Of a DNA stretch of 64,000 bases, positions 44,001 to 51,794 are shown piece by piece. The stretch lies in NCBI GenBank assembly GCA_946186185.1, contig CAMHMJ010000003.1, positions 1 through 64,000 on the forward strand, read 5' to 3'. Both the position numbers and the translations under genes were made by a program. This DNA is from an uncultured Treponema sp. (GTDB lineage Bacteria; Spirochaetota; Spirochaetia; Treponematales; Treponemataceae). The stretch's first letter is position 1; each line of letters begins with the position of its first letter. A model generated the notes under the pieces. It saw only the letters and a list, made by a program, of their open reading frames with translations. It was not told the origin of the DNA and made no database searches.

Positions 44001-46665
44001 AAACGCAAAGAATAATAACGCATGGCCGTTTGGCCCAAGCGATGGCGGTAACGGCGATACGAACTATATCGTTTATGATACTCAGGCTGGTCACAGACAG
44101 ATTAACCGCAACTACATCGCACTGCAGATGGTAACTCGCGGAATCCCGATGATTGTATGGGGAGACGAGTTCAGCCGTACACAGAACGGAAATAACAATC
44201 CTTACAACATCGACAGTGTTGCCACCTGGAACAACTACAACATGATTAATACAAAATCTCCACAGGCAGTTGCAACAGGAGGATTAGGAACTTATACAGA
44301 TAAATTTGGAACTTTCGATAATACAACAGGACGAAACGGAAACTTCATCTTCATGAAGCGTATGCTCAAGATGCACTCCGATCCTGCCTTCACTCAAAGT
44401 TCTTATTCTTCTCCAGCTCTGACTTATCAGGATGGTGGGGATTCAAGCGACTTCACCTTCGGTTACAAGATTGCCGGTTCTGCAATTTCTGGCGGTCATG
44501 ATTTCTATTTCTTCAGCAACATGACTTCTGGACAGGTGACTGTAACAATACCTGCTCCTGCAAGCGGATATCACTGGGTAAGAATTTGTGATACTGGTGC
44601 TTGGGCAGAACCTAATGAAAATAGCTGGGATATTGATGATACAGAAGCAGAAGACTATTATGAGATTACAACATCAACAAAATACGGAGTGGGTGCATGG
44701 ACAGTGCTTATTTTACAGCAAGTTTCCGATGGTCCTGTTCTTCCAACCTGTGCCACCCCTTCAATCAGCGGAGACACTCCTTTTGAAACAAGCACAAGCG
44801 TTTCAATTACCTGTGAGACTACAGGTGCACTTATCTACTACACCACAGACGGAAGCACACCTACTGCAAGCAGCAGTCTTTACACAGGTGCCTTAAACCT
44901 TACAGAAACTACAACTGTAAAAGCAATTGCTCTTTGTGACGGATACAAGAAGTCTGCTGTAGCAAGTAAGAAATTTACCCTTCGTGGAAATGTAATAGAT
45001 TCTTCCAAGAGCGGAGTAATGCTGCAGGGATTTAACTGGGATTCTGCTCCACGAGGAAACGGCTATAATGCTGAAAATCCAAGTCCTTACTGGGGAAGAT
45101 GGTACAATGTTGTAACTAATAATGCATCTGCAATTTCTGACACTTTCGATTATTTGTGGTGCCCTCCGCCAAGCATGACAGATACTGCTTCTTCGGAAGG
45201 ATATGCTCCAACTCAGCTTAATAATCTGAATAACTGCTATGGAACAGAAACTGAACTTAAGGCAATGATAAATGCAATCAGCCCGACAAAAGCAATTGCT
45301 GATATTGTTATTAATCATCGTGGAGGTACAACCTGCTGGGGAGATTTTACAAATCCTGACTGGGGTGTTGTAAAGGAATCAAACTATCAGGCCATCTGTT
45401 CTGATGATGAAGGATTTATTGGATATTATGAAAATGGTGTCCACAAAGATGGTGATTCTCACATGACAGGTGTTCCTAGCAACATGCGGGGTGCCGCAGA
45501 TACTGGAGACGGATATTCTGCATACCGCGACCTTGACCACACTAACACAAGTGTTCAGCAGGGAATTATTGACTGGATGAACAATGTGTTAAAGCCCGCA
45601 GGTTTTGTTGGCTGGAGATACGACTATGTTAAAGGTTACGGCGGAAAATATGTGGGTAAATACAATGCCCAGACTGAAGCAGAATTCAGTGTAGGTGAAT
45701 ACTGGCCGACAGACAGTTACTCTGCAAGTGGTTGGGGTCCTGCAATCAAGAACTGGATTTCTGCAACAGAAAGTGAAGGCGGACAGCGTTCAAGGGCTTT
45801 TGACTTTGCATTAAAGGGTGCAATGAACAGTGTATTCAATAATGGTGGAAGTTATGCTCAGCTTGCAGACTCTTCTAACCTTTACATTAGTCAGCCTTCT
45901 GATGCAGTAACTTTTGTTGATAACCATGACACAGGTTCAACTCAGGGACACTGGCCTGTAACTTCAAACAAGGTTGGAGCTGCCTATGCCCTGATTCTTA
46001 CTCATCCTGGATATCCTTGTGTTGCATGGCAGCACTACTTTACTTATGCAGAAAGCGGAAGTACAGGAACTGACGGTGGTGCACAGTATCTTGCAGGAAA
46101 TACAGTTGCAGGAACTTCAAATACTTTAAGACAGCACATCGACGAGCTCATTCAGATTCGTAAGGATTTGGGAATTGAGTATGACAGCGTTCGAACAACA
46201 TTGTCTTCAACATCTTCTGTATATGCCGCTAAGATTGTTGGTCAGAACGGAACTCTTGTTGTTGTAATCGGTGGAAGCTACACACCTGATGGAGATTACG
46301 GAAGAATCTACAAGGGTACAAACTTTACCATCTGGCAGGAAGGCGCAGAGGATGTTTATGGCGGCGGTGGTGGAAGCAGCACTGTAACACTTTCTGCTAC
46401 AAAAGATGTTGGCTCTGGAAATGCTGTGTACTTTGCAGGTACTTTTGAAGAAGCTTCTAACTGGACATATGTTGTTCGTGGCACATGGAATACAGGAAAT
46501 GTATGGACAGCTGATGTAACTGTTCCGTCTAGTGGTTCCTTTGAGTGGAAGGCTCTTCAGTACACTTATAGTTCAGAAACAACAATCAGCCAGCCGACTA
46601 GCGGTGCAACCTGGGAAAGCGGCGGTAATCATACTTACCCTAGTACCGTTTCTACATCGTTTTAG
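41056..46665 (+). CDS. Giant lipoprotein: isoamylase (GH13_11-like) fused to plant-type alpha-amylase (GH13_6-like)
   Basis: An 1869-aa surface starch-degrading lipoprotein with lipobox YFTSC (C24). Order: shared N-terminal module (about 45-305); chitobiase-type beta domain (about 310-395); CBM48-like domain and isoamylase GH13. The isoamylase has WGPNWPF and RFNPNKVVYDPYA, region I DVVYNH near 747, region II GFRFDLAPVLG near 844, region III IAEAWD near 885 and region IV VAHDGF near 965. Next are a second chitobiase-type domain (about 1232-1308) and a second GH13 (about 1315-1765: IADIVINH, GWRYDYVKGY, VGEYWP, VDNHDTG). A CBM20-like end (WESGGNHTY) closes it. Both catalytic Asp/Glu/Asp sets look intact. 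The C-terminus may be cut short by a one-base frameshift. Confidence 0.9.
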   Translation: MNFRRFSYFIGVISILLPIYFTSCSFGNEGSSSKSSSKGGEKYGSLTVVTGSSSASSRQLDVSVIDAADVSVTGKGISASVADTLKKTNVEITGGKLKVGEPVQIDNIPVGKNRVVTVQAKTTINSVLQGMAGVTMTAVTDIETGNNEATVNWASSKVGNVFAALLASNYERIADLSPATVESYLPSDTHAALINASKIASDIIAGTARADKAETYKLTAGTLTFESDVSSSSIVLQICDPASSKLTSVSSGTNTITNVAPGTWKVFGIVNGTTVVYADSVTIEAGETTVIPGGAIQFKTPKPRLENASGAQISEFISSTTTVYLKARTLDGEDEPEGVAIYYTKTTDGSEPAAPTASSTLYDAENGISVTSGTKIKAIAICLGLLNSEVSSWTFPALGFTHPESGMYSPVDMNGAASGFGWASGTWTLGATVSGEETTFALYSANATKILLEIYGAPYGENALYDYWMEKGEGNVWRAKLSGDLTGAIYAFRCWGPNWPFSESWTRGGSNAGYIGDYDSYGNRFNPNKVVYDPYAREMTHDASNADAIAAYKTEKAAYKLTKPEYQILSSGQPYENNSPVAGGTVWREYDSGTIAPKGYVITDAPYSGVKPGISASQARIYEAHVRGITQHPSSSNLSSILSGIDGFEDVADVPAEYRGTYKGATYIAPYLKALGINTIELLPVHETDNDANPDDGAGGNYWGYMTFGYFAPDRRYSYDKTAGGPTREFKEMVDAFHNEGIEVYLDVVYNHSGEGGNWNGSTTKWDSDKQKNVTNDNYDEGKQCTVVSMRGIDNQTYYSLVTDKTWSYWDTTGCGNNLQCDNSVVRQFIIDSLSYWISDMGVDGFRFDLAPVLGREGKGTWNFSSSATTLIQIASLGASNSVEMIAEAWDCQWPGGYQIGHFPTGWGDWNGVYRDVVRKYVGGAGTTETKSDNGNVLYNLNIGNALYGSSDIFVSYRPSVNMIVAHDGFTLADLSSYAGAGNAKNNNAWPFGPSDGGNGDTNYIVYDTQAGHRQINRNYIALQMVTRGIPMIVWGDEFSRTQNGNNNPYNIDSVATWNNYNMINTKSPQAVATGGLGTYTDKFGTFDNTTGRNGNFIFMKRMLKMHSDPAFTQSSYSSPALTYQDGGDSSDFTFGYKIAGSAISGGHDFYFFSNMTSGQVTVTIPAPASGYHWVRICDTGAWAEPNENSWDIDDTEAEDYYEITTSTKYGVGAWTVLILQQVSDGPVLPTCATPSISGDTPFETSTSVSITCETTGALIYYTTDGSTPTASSSLYTGALNLTETTTVKAIALCDGYKKSAVASKKFTLRGNVIDSSKSGVMLQGFNWDSAPRGNGYNAENPSPYWGRWYNVVTNNASAISDTFDYLWCPPPSMTDTASSEGYAPTQLNNLNNCYGTETELKAMINAISPTKAIADIVINHRGGTTCWGDFTNPDWGVVKESNYQAICSDDEGFIGYYENGVHKDGDSHMTGVPSNMRGAADTGDGYSAYRDLDHTNTSVQQGIIDWMNNVLKPAGFVGWRYDYVKGYGGKYVGKYNAQTEAEFSVGEYWPTDSYSASGWGPAIKNWISATESEGGQRSRAFDFALKGAMNSVFNNGGSYAQLADSSNLYISQPSDAVTFVDNHDTGSTQGHWPVTSNKVGAAYALILTHPGYPCVAWQHYFTYAESGSTGTDGGAQYLAGNTVAGTSNTLRQHIDELIQIRKDLGIEYDSVRTTLSSTSSVYAAKIVGQNGTLVVVIGGSYTPDGDYGRIYKGTNFTIWQEGAEDVYGGGGGSSTVTLSATKDVGSGNAVYFAGTFEEASNWTYVVRGTWNTGNVWTADVTVPSSGSFEWKALQYTYSSETTISQPTSGATWESGGNHTYPSTVSTSF

Positions 46666-46727
46666 ACCTGTCAGTTGCGGTTCCGGCAGACAGTTATTCA
46701 ACAAGCTGGGTTGAATATAATCCGTAA
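46663..46727 (+). other. Out-of-frame continuation of the CBM20-like C-terminus
   Basis: If one T is added to the T4 run at 46660-46663, the frame reads through the TAG and adds 21 residues, including VAVPADSYSTSW, to a TAA at 46725-46727. These residues fit the last strands of a CBM20 domain. The window therefore shows either a recent frameshift or a homopolymer sequencing error. The rest of the 336-bp gap (to 47001) holds a terminator and an A/T-tract-rich stretch before the next gene. Confidence 0.55.
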
Positions 46728-46783
46728 TTCAAATAGGACATACTTAAGCTTAGTCTAATATTCTGGATTTTTCATCTAAAACC

Positions 46784-46828
46784 GGCTGCTCCTGCACTTC
46801 AAACCTGCGGGAACAGCCATTTTTTTTA
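46784..46828 (+). terminator. Terminator after the isoamylase/amylase gene
   Basis: GGCTGCTCCTGCA (46784-46796) pairs with TGCGGGAACAGCC (46806-46818) with two imperfect positions, followed by eight T. Confidence 0.75.
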
Positions 46829-47001
46829 TTATGCCCCACTAATCGTTCGCCTTCGACCCCTGTCTTATCTCCTTAAAGCCCTATATATGGTGTAGTATAA
46901 CGCTAAACTACCATACATATTGAGTTTTTTTTGAAAAAAAAGTGAAAAATTCTTAAAAAAAAAGTTGCGTTATAAAAATTCTATGTTAGCCTATAAAGGC
47001 T

Positions 47002-47505
47002 ATGAAAAAGATATTGTTTGTTATTCTTGCCGGCTTAGTGGGAATGCTGGCATTCGCTCAGGAAGCAGAAAAAGAAGTTGCTCCTAAAACTGAAACGGGA
47101 AGCGTTCGTGCTTTCCGTGCTGGACTTGATCTGGGTATGAACATGGAACAGTCAGACGGATACACATTCGTTCTTGGCTTTCATACTGATACTGCATTGG
47201 TTCCTGAAACCTTGCTTTTGGGAACTCAGATGGACTGGACTTTCTCTCATTCGGGATATACTGCCAATCCGTCTATGTACCTTGAATGGCTTATGCCAAT
47301 CCACGCCGGAGTAATGACTCCATTCCTTAAGGGAAATCTTGGTATGTTCACCCTGCACGAAAACGACGAAACACAGGACGGTGTTCTTGCAGGTATCGAA
47401 GCCGGACTTTCCTTTGATCTTGGAAAATTCTATCTTGAACCGGGCGTTCAGTTCGGTTACCCATACATGTGGGGTTTGTGTCTTAGAACCGGACTTAAAT
47501 TCTAG
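47002..47505 (+). CDS. Small exported beta-barrel-like outer-membrane protein
   Basis: A 167-aa protein with a cleavable signal peptide (KKILFVILAGLVGMLAFAQ). Strands such as GYTFVLGFHTDTALV, MYLEWLMP and KFYLEPGVQFGYPYMWG alternate hydrophobic and polar residues, and the C-terminus ends in Phe, typical of outer-membrane barrels. It resembles the small porin-like proteins of treponemes in general style, but I cannot name a family. It is flanked by a terminator and by a long hairpin at 47527-47580. Given its place in the amylolytic locus, a role in outer-membrane passage is possible but unproven. Confidence 0.7.
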   Translation: MKKILFVILAGLVGMLAFAQEAEKEVAPKTETGSVRAFRAGLDLGMNMEQSDGYTFVLGFHTDTALVPETLLLGTQMDWTFSHSGYTANPSMYLEWLMPIHAGVMTPFLKGNLGMFTLHENDETQDGVLAGIEAGLSFDLGKFYLEPGVQFGYPYMWGLCLRTGLKF

Positions 47506-47526
47506 AATTCAATTTCAAAACATTAT

Positions 47527-47580
47527 AAGTTTTAGGGAAACCAAAAAAGAATGGGAAGCTTACAGGTTTCTCTAAAACTT
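47527..47580 (+). terminator. Long hairpin between the barrel gene and the GH13 lipoprotein gene
   Basis: AAGTTTTAGGGAAACC (47527-47542) pairs with GGTTTCTCTAAAACTT (47565-47580): 16 bp with a single G-T wobble and a 22-base loop. Only a short T stretch follows, so it may be a weak terminator, an attenuator or an mRNA processing site. The next gene starts 51 bp later after GGGAGAAG. Confidence 0.5.
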
Positions 47581-47630
47581 TTCGGAGAGCCGGAGACGGT
47601 GTCTTAAAATCAAAAAATAGGGAGAAGACG

Positions 47631-50600
47631 ATGTTTCAAGTAAAACGCTTGTACTCATCTCTTGTATCTTTAGCCTTGCTATGTACTGCGGCTTTTGTTT
47701 CGTGTTCAATGCACGTTACGGAGGAAAAAAAGCCGGTTGTTGAATATGGAAGCCTTTCGGTTTCTTCAGGGGAACAGTCGAGAGCACTCGAGGTTTCTTC
47801 TATTAAATATGTAAAAGCTCTTGTAACAGGAACAGGAATTTCAAACTCTTCTGTTCCTTCGTCGGATTTTGTTGAAATTTCCGGCGGAACAGGAAATATC
47901 AGCGTTTCAAAAATTCCAACTGGAAGTAACCGCATTGTTACCATTCAGGGATACGATGAAAGCAAGACTCTCGTTTCAGGTGCGGTTATCCGCAATATCG
48001 CAGATATTTCTGCCGGAAGCGGAAACAGCTGTTCTGTAAACCAGGGAACAACAGCTCTTGCAAATGTGTTTGTAAAGCTCCATTCTGAAGGAGTGAATCT
48101 TGCAGGCGTTGATAAAACTGCAATTAATTCGGCTCTGCCTTCAGAAAAATCCTGGTCACTGATTGATACTGATAAAATTGCTCTTGATTATAAGAACAAT
48201 GCTCTCTCAAGTAGCAATTCTTATGTAAAAGCATCAGGAACAATTTCCGTTTCTTCTTCTTTAATAAACTCTTACGAAATCAGAATTACTGACCCGTCAA
48301 GCGGTGCCTTTACTTTGTCATCATCTTCGTCAAGCAAGACTGAGTCTGACGCTGCACCGGGAACCTGGTGCGTAGTTGCAATTTCTAATAAGGAAGTAGT
48401 TGCCCGTGATAACAAAGTTGTAGTTGCTGCCGGCGAAACAACAACAATCAATGTTTCGGAAAGCAGCGGCGGGAACGTTAGCGGAAAAACTATTATTTTT
48501 GTAAAGGCCGGTTCTGCACCGAATATCTGGGCGTGGGAAGCCAATAATGGTGTTGCATTGTCTGCAGGTCTGGGAGAATCGTGGGAAAACGCTAGTGGAA
48601 GTGTTATGTCAGCTGCTACTACAGCGTATATGGATGATCCTTCCGGATGGTACATGAAGGATTTTACTTCTAAAACTGATGGAACAGCTTTGGCATCTGG
48701 AAAAGCAATTACTTATAAGTTAAATCGTGCTGACCCAGAAATTTCTGCTCCTGCAGGTTGCTCTTGGTATGAAAATGGAAGTGTCTCTTCTACAAACCCT
48801 AGCCCAGTTTCAAGCGGTTCTACAACAGTTACCTTCAAAGTAACAAACCCGTCAACTGGTGATGACTGTATTAAAGTTCATGCTAAATACAGTTACATTT
48901 ATTATTGGACAAGTGCTGTTGCCGGAACTCATAACAAAATGACAGAAGAAAACGGCGGCTGGCATACATTCTCAATTCCGTTGACTTCAAGTAATATTAT
49001 CTTTGAAAATGATAATAATTTTGCAGGAAAAACTGACGATCTTTCCCGCACAGAAACCGGTGAATACTGGTATAAAGACGGAAAATGGTACGAATCAAAT
49101 CCTGACGATGAAGTAGCTCCAGTTCTTGTTTCTTTCACAGCTGATAAATCAGGAACTGTTACTGGTGATGTTGTACTTACAGTTTCCGGAACAGATAATA
49201 TGGATCTTTCAAAGGCCGTTATCACAAGCGGTACTTCAACTATTGGAACAATAACTCTGAGCGGAAAGAGTGATGAAGGTTCGTATACCTGGGAAACTTC
49301 AAAGGTTCAGAACGGAAGTTATACACTGGTAGCAACAGTTTATGACGGAGCTGGAAATACTTCAGAAACAGATAGTCTTAGCTTTACTACAAGCAATGTA
49401 AATCTTCCTCCGATAGCAGTAATTTCTGGAGCAGGAAGTGCAGCCACGGCTTCTGAAAAAACATTCAAGGCTACACAGTCATACGACCAGAATGGCGGCA
49501 CAATTTCAACATATGAGTGGACAGTTACTGGTGCTGTAGTTAAGAGCGGTGCAGGAACTGATTCAATTGTAGTTACGATGCCATCAACAGAGGGTGACAC
49601 TGTAACAATTAAACTCCGAGTAAAAGATGATGATGGAGCATGGTCTGACTATGTTATTCAATCTGTTGTTATAAGAAATCAGGATCCTGACTGGGATTTC
49701 CGAGACGAATCAATTTACTTCCTTATGACAACTCGTTTCTACGATGGTAATAAAGGTAATAATGTTTACTGCTGGGATGAAGGAGGAGAATATCTTCCAT
49801 ATGGTTCCGGTGACTGTGCATGGCGCGGTGATTTTAAGGGGCTTATTGACAAACTTGATTATATTAAAGCTCTTGGCTTCTCTGCTATATGGATTACACC
49901 GGTTGTAGTAAATGCTTCTGGTATCGACTATCACGGATATCATGCGTTTGACTTTAGCCATGTTGATCCTCGTTACGGAAGTGGAACTCCTGTATATGAT
50001 GCAAAAGGCGACGATATTTCTGGTGATCAGGCTTATCAGGAACTTATTAATGCTGTTCATGATAAAGGTATGAAAATTATCCAGGATATAGTTTTAAATC
50101 ATACTGGAAACTGGGGTGAAAAAAATATCAATCACATTTTTGACAAAGCTAAAACCTCAGAGACAGACTCATTGGGATATAAGCGAGCTCCTGTAATGGT
50201 AGCTAATGAGGATTCTCCAATTATGAAGGCTGCTACAGGATACTATGGTTATGACAGCTATGCTGAAGCCTATGCAGCCGCTCAAAGAGGGGTAAAACAT
50301 GATAACAATGTAGCTGACTATGCGGTAAGACTTATTGCATTGAAGAATGATACTGGTGACTTCAATCACTATTACCATCATGAAACAATGATTGACTGGA
50401 ACTCAGAATTGTGTCAGTTAGGTTCAATGGCTGGAGACTGTGTTGATTTGAATACAGAAAATCCAGATGTTGCAGCCTATCTTCGTGAATGTTATATCAA
50501 ATACATCAATATGGGTGTTGATGCATTCCGTATTGATACTGTAAAGCATATTAGCCGTCTTACATTCAATAAAGAATTTAATGATCAGTTTATGGAAGCT

Positions 50601-51647
50601 GGTGGTGAAAAATTCTTTATGTTTGGAGAAACCTGTGCCCGCTACTGCGGAAGATGGAATGAAGGGGTTCCTGCACTTTCTCCTTCGTTCTACACATGGA
50701 AGGAAACAACGGATTTCCCATGGAGTTCAACAGACTATACTGTAAACAGAGTTTCTGCTACTGCTCATTTTGCAGCTTATAAATCAAATTTTGCACATCC
50801 TTCTTTAGCTGGCGGAATTGCTAATCATCTTCTTAATGGAAATGAATATCATACTCCAGACTATTCTATGCGTTCTCATTTGGATCAGATTGACTTCCCG
50901 ATGCACTGGGCATTCAAGGATGCACCTAATGCTTTTGGAACAGCAGTAAATGTAAATGACCCTGATTTTAACGATGCAACCTGGAATGTTGTTTATGTTG
51001 ATTCTCACGACTATGCTCCGGATAATGCTCCTGAAAGCCAGCGTTATACAAATGTTGCTGAATGGCCAAGAAATATGAATCTTATGTTCACATTCCGAGG
51101 TATTCCTTGTATTTACTATGGTTCTGAAATTGAATTTATGTCTGGTAAACCGATTGACCCTGCAAATGCAAGATGCCAGTTGAATGAATCTGGACGGGCT
51201 TACTTTGGTGACAACATTGAAGGAAGAGTAACTGCAACAGACTTCGGTGTATATACAGCAGAACCAAAAAGTGCAGTTGAAACAACTCTTAATCATGATC
51301 TTGCTCAGCATGTTCGTCGTTTGAACCTTATTCGCCGTGCAATTCCTGCTTTGCGTAAAGGTCAGTATTCAACAGAGGGTTGTTCCGGTTCAATTGCCTT
51401 TAAACGCCGTTATACTAAAAATGGTGTAGACAGCTTCGCTCTGGTTGCAATTGGCGGACAGGCTAGTTTTAGTGGAATTCCAAGTGGTCAGTATATTGAA
51501 GTAATTACTGGAACTCCAGTTTCTTCAAACGGATCATTAACTACTGATTCAATTGGGAAGGATAATATGCGTGTTTATGTTCTTCAGACAGGAGATGGCG
51601 TTGAGCCAACTGGCCAAATCGGAGAAACTGGAGAATATTTGAAATAA
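47631..51647 (+). CDS. Multidomain GH13 alpha-amylase lipoprotein with starch-binding modules
   Basis: A 1338-aa surface amylase with lipobox FVSC (C25). Order: shared N-terminal module (about 40-290); two CBM26-like starch-binding modules (about 285-385, NIWAWEANNG; about 400-490, SYIYYWTS); an Ig-like domain (about 495-590); a PKD-like domain (about 590-685, KLRVKDDDGAWS); and a GH13 barrel (about 690-1330). Catalytic regions: DIVLNHTG near 818, GVDAFRIDTVKH near 962 (nucleophile Asp), MFGETC near 997 (Glu) and YVDSHDYA near 1122 (Asp). It should bind and cut starch at the cell surface. Confidence 0.9.
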   Translation: MFQVKRLYSSLVSLALLCTAAFVSCSMHVTEEKKPVVEYGSLSVSSGEQSRALEVSSIKYVKALVTGTGISNSSVPSSDFVEISGGTGNISVSKIPTGSNRIVTIQGYDESKTLVSGAVIRNIADISAGSGNSCSVNQGTTALANVFVKLHSEGVNLAGVDKTAINSALPSEKSWSLIDTDKIALDYKNNALSSSNSYVKASGTISVSSSLINSYEIRITDPSSGAFTLSSSSSSKTESDAAPGTWCVVAISNKEVVARDNKVVVAAGETTTINVSESSGGNVSGKTIIFVKAGSAPNIWAWEANNGVALSAGLGESWENASGSVMSAATTAYMDDPSGWYMKDFTSKTDGTALASGKAITYKLNRADPEISAPAGCSWYENGSVSSTNPSPVSSGSTTVTFKVTNPSTGDDCIKVHAKYSYIYYWTSAVAGTHNKMTEENGGWHTFSIPLTSSNIIFENDNNFAGKTDDLSRTETGEYWYKDGKWYESNPDDEVAPVLVSFTADKSGTVTGDVVLTVSGTDNMDLSKAVITSGTSTIGTITLSGKSDEGSYTWETSKVQNGSYTLVATVYDGAGNTSETDSLSFTTSNVNLPPIAVISGAGSAATASEKTFKATQSYDQNGGTISTYEWTVTGAVVKSGAGTDSIVVTMPSTEGDTVTIKLRVKDDDGAWSDYVIQSVVIRNQDPDWDFRDESIYFLMTTRFYDGNKGNNVYCWDEGGEYLPYGSGDCAWRGDFKGLIDKLDYIKALGFSAIWITPVVVNASGIDYHGYHAFDFSHVDPRYGSGTPVYDAKGDDISGDQAYQELINAVHDKGMKIIQDIVLNHTGNWGEKNINHIFDKAKTSETDSLGYKRAPVMVANEDSPIMKAATGYYGYDSYAEAYAAAQRGVKHDNNVADYAVRLIALKNDTGDFNHYYHHETMIDWNSELCQLGSMAGDCVDLNTENPDVAAYLRECYIKYINMGVDAFRIDTVKHISRLTFNKEFNDQFMEAGGEKFFMFGETCARYCGRWNEGVPALSPSFYTWKETTDFPWSSTDYTVNRVSATAHFAAYKSNFAHPSLAGGIANHLLNGNEYHTPDYSMRSHLDQIDFPMHWAFKDAPNAFGTAVNVNDPDFNDATWNVVYVDSHDYAPDNAPESQRYTNVAEWPRNMNLMFTFRGIPCIYYGSEIEFMSGKPIDPANARCQLNESGRAYFGDNIEGRVTATDFGVYTAEPKSAVETTLNHDLAQHVRRLNLIRRAIPALRKGQYSTEGCSGSIAFKRRYTKNGVDSFALVAIGGQASFSGIPSGQYIEVITGTPVSSNGSLTTDSIGKDNMRVYVLQTGDGVEPTGQIGETGEYLK

Positions 51648-51710
51648 GTAACTTAATCCCACCGCATACTTCACGGTAAGTGGCTGGGAATTAAATAGAA
51701 AAAATTAAAG

Positions 51711-51765
51711 ATTTCCTGGGCGGCTGTCTGTAGATGGGAATGCAGGCGGAAAAAGCTCAGGAAAT
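51711..51765 (+). promoter_or_regulatory. Hairpin in the leader of the Ig-repeat lipoprotein gene
   Basis: ATTTCCTG (51711-51718) pairs with CAGGAAAT (51758-51765) around a 39-base GC-richer loop. No T-run follows. The ribosome-binding sequence AGGGGGA of the next gene lies 20 bp downstream. Confidence 0.4.
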
Positions 51766-51794
51766 AAGGAAAAAAATATTCCAAGGGGGAATAA

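Noticed and set aside
44893-45318. Antisense frames over the amylase genes (also 49710-50060, 50805-51311, 56546-57124, 57338-57823)
   Set aside because: They arise from the codon bias of the sense genes and read as Ser/Ile/Cys-rich noise.
47002-47505. A firm sigma70 promoter for the small barrel gene
   Set aside because: TTGCGT at 46965 with A-tracts upstream is suggestive, but no acceptable -10 lies at the right distance.
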